From Alkalibacillus almallahensis (GTDB lineage: Bacteria > Bacillota > Bacilli > Bacillales > Alkalibacillaceae), in contig NZ_JAASRU010000007.1 of assembly GCF_011761495.1 (NCBI RefSeq), positions 1 through 64,000 of the forward strand: a DNA stretch of 64,000 nucleotides. Direction: 5' to 3'. The notes under the pieces were generated by a model, which saw nothing but the letters and a program-made list of their open reading frames with translations, was not told the DNA's origin and made no database searches. This document shows positions 63,085 through 64,000 of this stretch, in pieces. The position numbers were made by a program, and so were the translations under genes. How positions within the stretch are numbered: position 1 is the first letter of the stretch; each line of letters starts with the position of its first letter.

Positions 63085-64000
63085 ATGAAGAAATTCGTTG
63101 GCAGTCGTGTGATTAAAACAGGACTAGCTATATTTATAACGGCGTTAATTTGTGATTATCTCGGCTGGCCCCCTGTTTTTGCAGTAATCACGGCAATCGT
63201 AACCATCGAGCCAACCGTATCTCAATCAATTAAAAAAGGTTTTGTCCGTTTTCCGGCATCTGCAGTGGGTTCTTTTTATGCGGTGTTATTTATCACCTTA
63301 TTCGGACATTCACCGTTAACATATGCTTTGGCTGCCGTTTTTACTATTGTAACAACATATCGCTTAAAATTATATTCAGGATTACTCGTTGCGACATTAA
63401 CATCTGTTGCCATGATCGATGTAATACACGCCAATGTCATTATGTCATTCTTTATCCGTTTAGGGACGACCACTATCGGGTTGGTTGTTTCAACACTAAT
63501 CAACTTATTTATATTACCACCCGACTACTCCAGTAATATTAAACAAAGGCTAAATAAAGTAGCTGAACAAACTGGAAGTGCTGTTGAACAGATTTTTCAT
63601 CGCTATTTAATCAATCATATTGATCAATATCACTGTCAGCTAACATTGGATGGTTTAACAGAAGAAGTACAAAATATCGAGTCATTAATTGAGTATCAAA
63701 AGGATGAAGCGAAATACCATCCCTTAACAACAGATGAACGAGATGAATTAAAACTGGTAGAACGACAACTGATTAGGATTAAGCTCATGATTTATCACAT
63801 GGATAATATATTGAATACACCCTTGACCCAGTTAGATTTACCAGAAGAAGAAAGTGATATGATCCTAGAATCGGTTCAAGAACTCGCTTATTCCATGAAA
63901 GAAAATACGTATTTTGACTTAGAAACTCACCGGAAAAAAGTGAAACAATTGATGGCCTTATATTGGAAAGATAGTGATGAGCTCAGTGAGCATAAGGAAG
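63085..64000 (+). CDS. FUSC-family aromatic-acid exporter-like membrane protein (partial, runs off the window)
   Basis: ATG at 63085 after TAGGAGTGGACGTT; open to the window's right edge with at least 305 codons. The N-terminal membrane part has about four to five helices (TGLAIFITALICDYLGWPPVFAVITAIVTIEPTVSQSIKKGFVRFPASAVGS) and is followed by a cytoplasmic helical domain. This is the layout of Bacillus aromatic acid exporter family (FUSC/ArAE) proteins. The C-terminus lies beyond the window. Divergent from yunE. Confidence 0.8.
   Translation, partial: MKKFVGSRVIKTGLAIFITALICDYLGWPPVFAVITAIVTIEPTVSQSIKKGFVRFPASAVGSFYAVLFITLFGHSPLTYALAAVFTIVTTYRLKLYSGLLVATLTSVAMIDVIHANVIMSFFIRLGTTTIGLVVSTLINLFILPPDYSSNIKQRLNKVAEQTGSAVEQIFHRYLINHIDQYHCQLTLDGLTEEVQNIESLIEYQKDEAKYHPLTTDERDELKLVERQLIRIKLMIYHMDNILNTPLTQLDLPEEESDMILESVQELAYSMKENTYFDLETHRKKVKQLMALYWKDSDELSEHKE

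Noticed and set aside
1-64000. CRISPR arrays, tRNA genes, prophage genes and intact insertion sequences
   Set aside because: None were found on reading; repeated units are limited to the 21-bp repeat at 11953-12056 and the yutM fragment.

Overview
This window looks like chromosome from a low-GC, Gram-positive, endospore-forming member of the Bacillaceae. Gene content and order closely follow the yt-, yug/yui/yum-, yut- and yun- neighbourhoods of Bacillus subtilis. Many proteins carry acidic surfaces and tails, which suggests a moderately halophilic or haloalkaliphilic relative (inference; no species can be named from sequence reading alone). Spore-associated genes (yunB, a lytH-like peptidase, a yteA-like gene) agree with a spore former.

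Layout. 1-410: three tandem consensus sigma-A promoters point leftward off the window and are best explained as rRNA-operon promoters. 0.4-12.6 kb: leuS with a leucine T-box, mnmM (ytqB), ytpA-ytpB (sesquarterpene synthesis), ytoA, asnB, metK under a SAM riboswitch, pckA under two apparent CcpN operators, and the Nudix gene ytkD. 13.8-22.8 kb: a nearly complete menaquinone block, menF-D-H-B-E-C on the minus strand, with menA and a DHNA-CoA thioesterase candidate divergent on the plus strand. 22.8-28.8 kb: a DksA-like gene, a yugO-type K+ channel, yugN, an iron alcohol dehydrogenase, the S1-domain protein yugI, patB and a Cu/Zn-SOD lipoprotein. 28.8-32.4 kb: the riboflavin operon ribD-E-AB-H behind an FMN riboswitch. 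32.5-37 kb: small membrane or lipoprotein genes of unknown role, an aeRF1-like (baeRF/VLRF1) protein with a sigma-B-like promoter, deoD and bioY. 37-42.9 kb: pepA, yuiD, yuiC, yuiB, an NDH-2 gene with a Rex-like operator, and the yumC-type ferredoxin/flavodoxin-NADP reductase.

42.9-49.15 kb is the accessory segment. It holds a cupin gene, a MATE exporter followed by a 56-residue ORF, a decayed 3' fragment of the neighbouring A-type Fe-S carrier gene, a four-helix membrane protein, and an MFS exporter with one frameshift beside a TetR regulator that has a perfect palindromic operator over its own promoter. Core synteny resumes at 49.16 kb: yutM, dapF, yuzB, yuzD, yutI, a 2-hydroxyacid dehydrogenase, yutF, yutE, a DUF3055 gene, yutD, a lytH-like M23 peptidase, an NSS transporter, a NhaC-family transporter under a lysine riboswitch (therefore probably the lysine importer LysW), yunB, yunC, yunD, yunE and the start of a FUSC exporter that runs off the right edge.

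Functionally the window is rich in respiration and redox genes (menaquinone synthesis, NDH-2 with a Rex box, NADP reductase), vitamin and cofactor supply (riboflavin, SAM, biotin uptake) and cis-regulatory RNAs (T-box, SAM-I, FMN, lysine). I see no CRISPR array, prophage, intact insertion sequence or tRNA gene. I did not find a convincing new multi-gene system. The most notable items are regulatory (CcpN pair, SD-hiding FMN riboswitch switch, Rex and sigma-B sites) and the history of the 43-49 kb segment.
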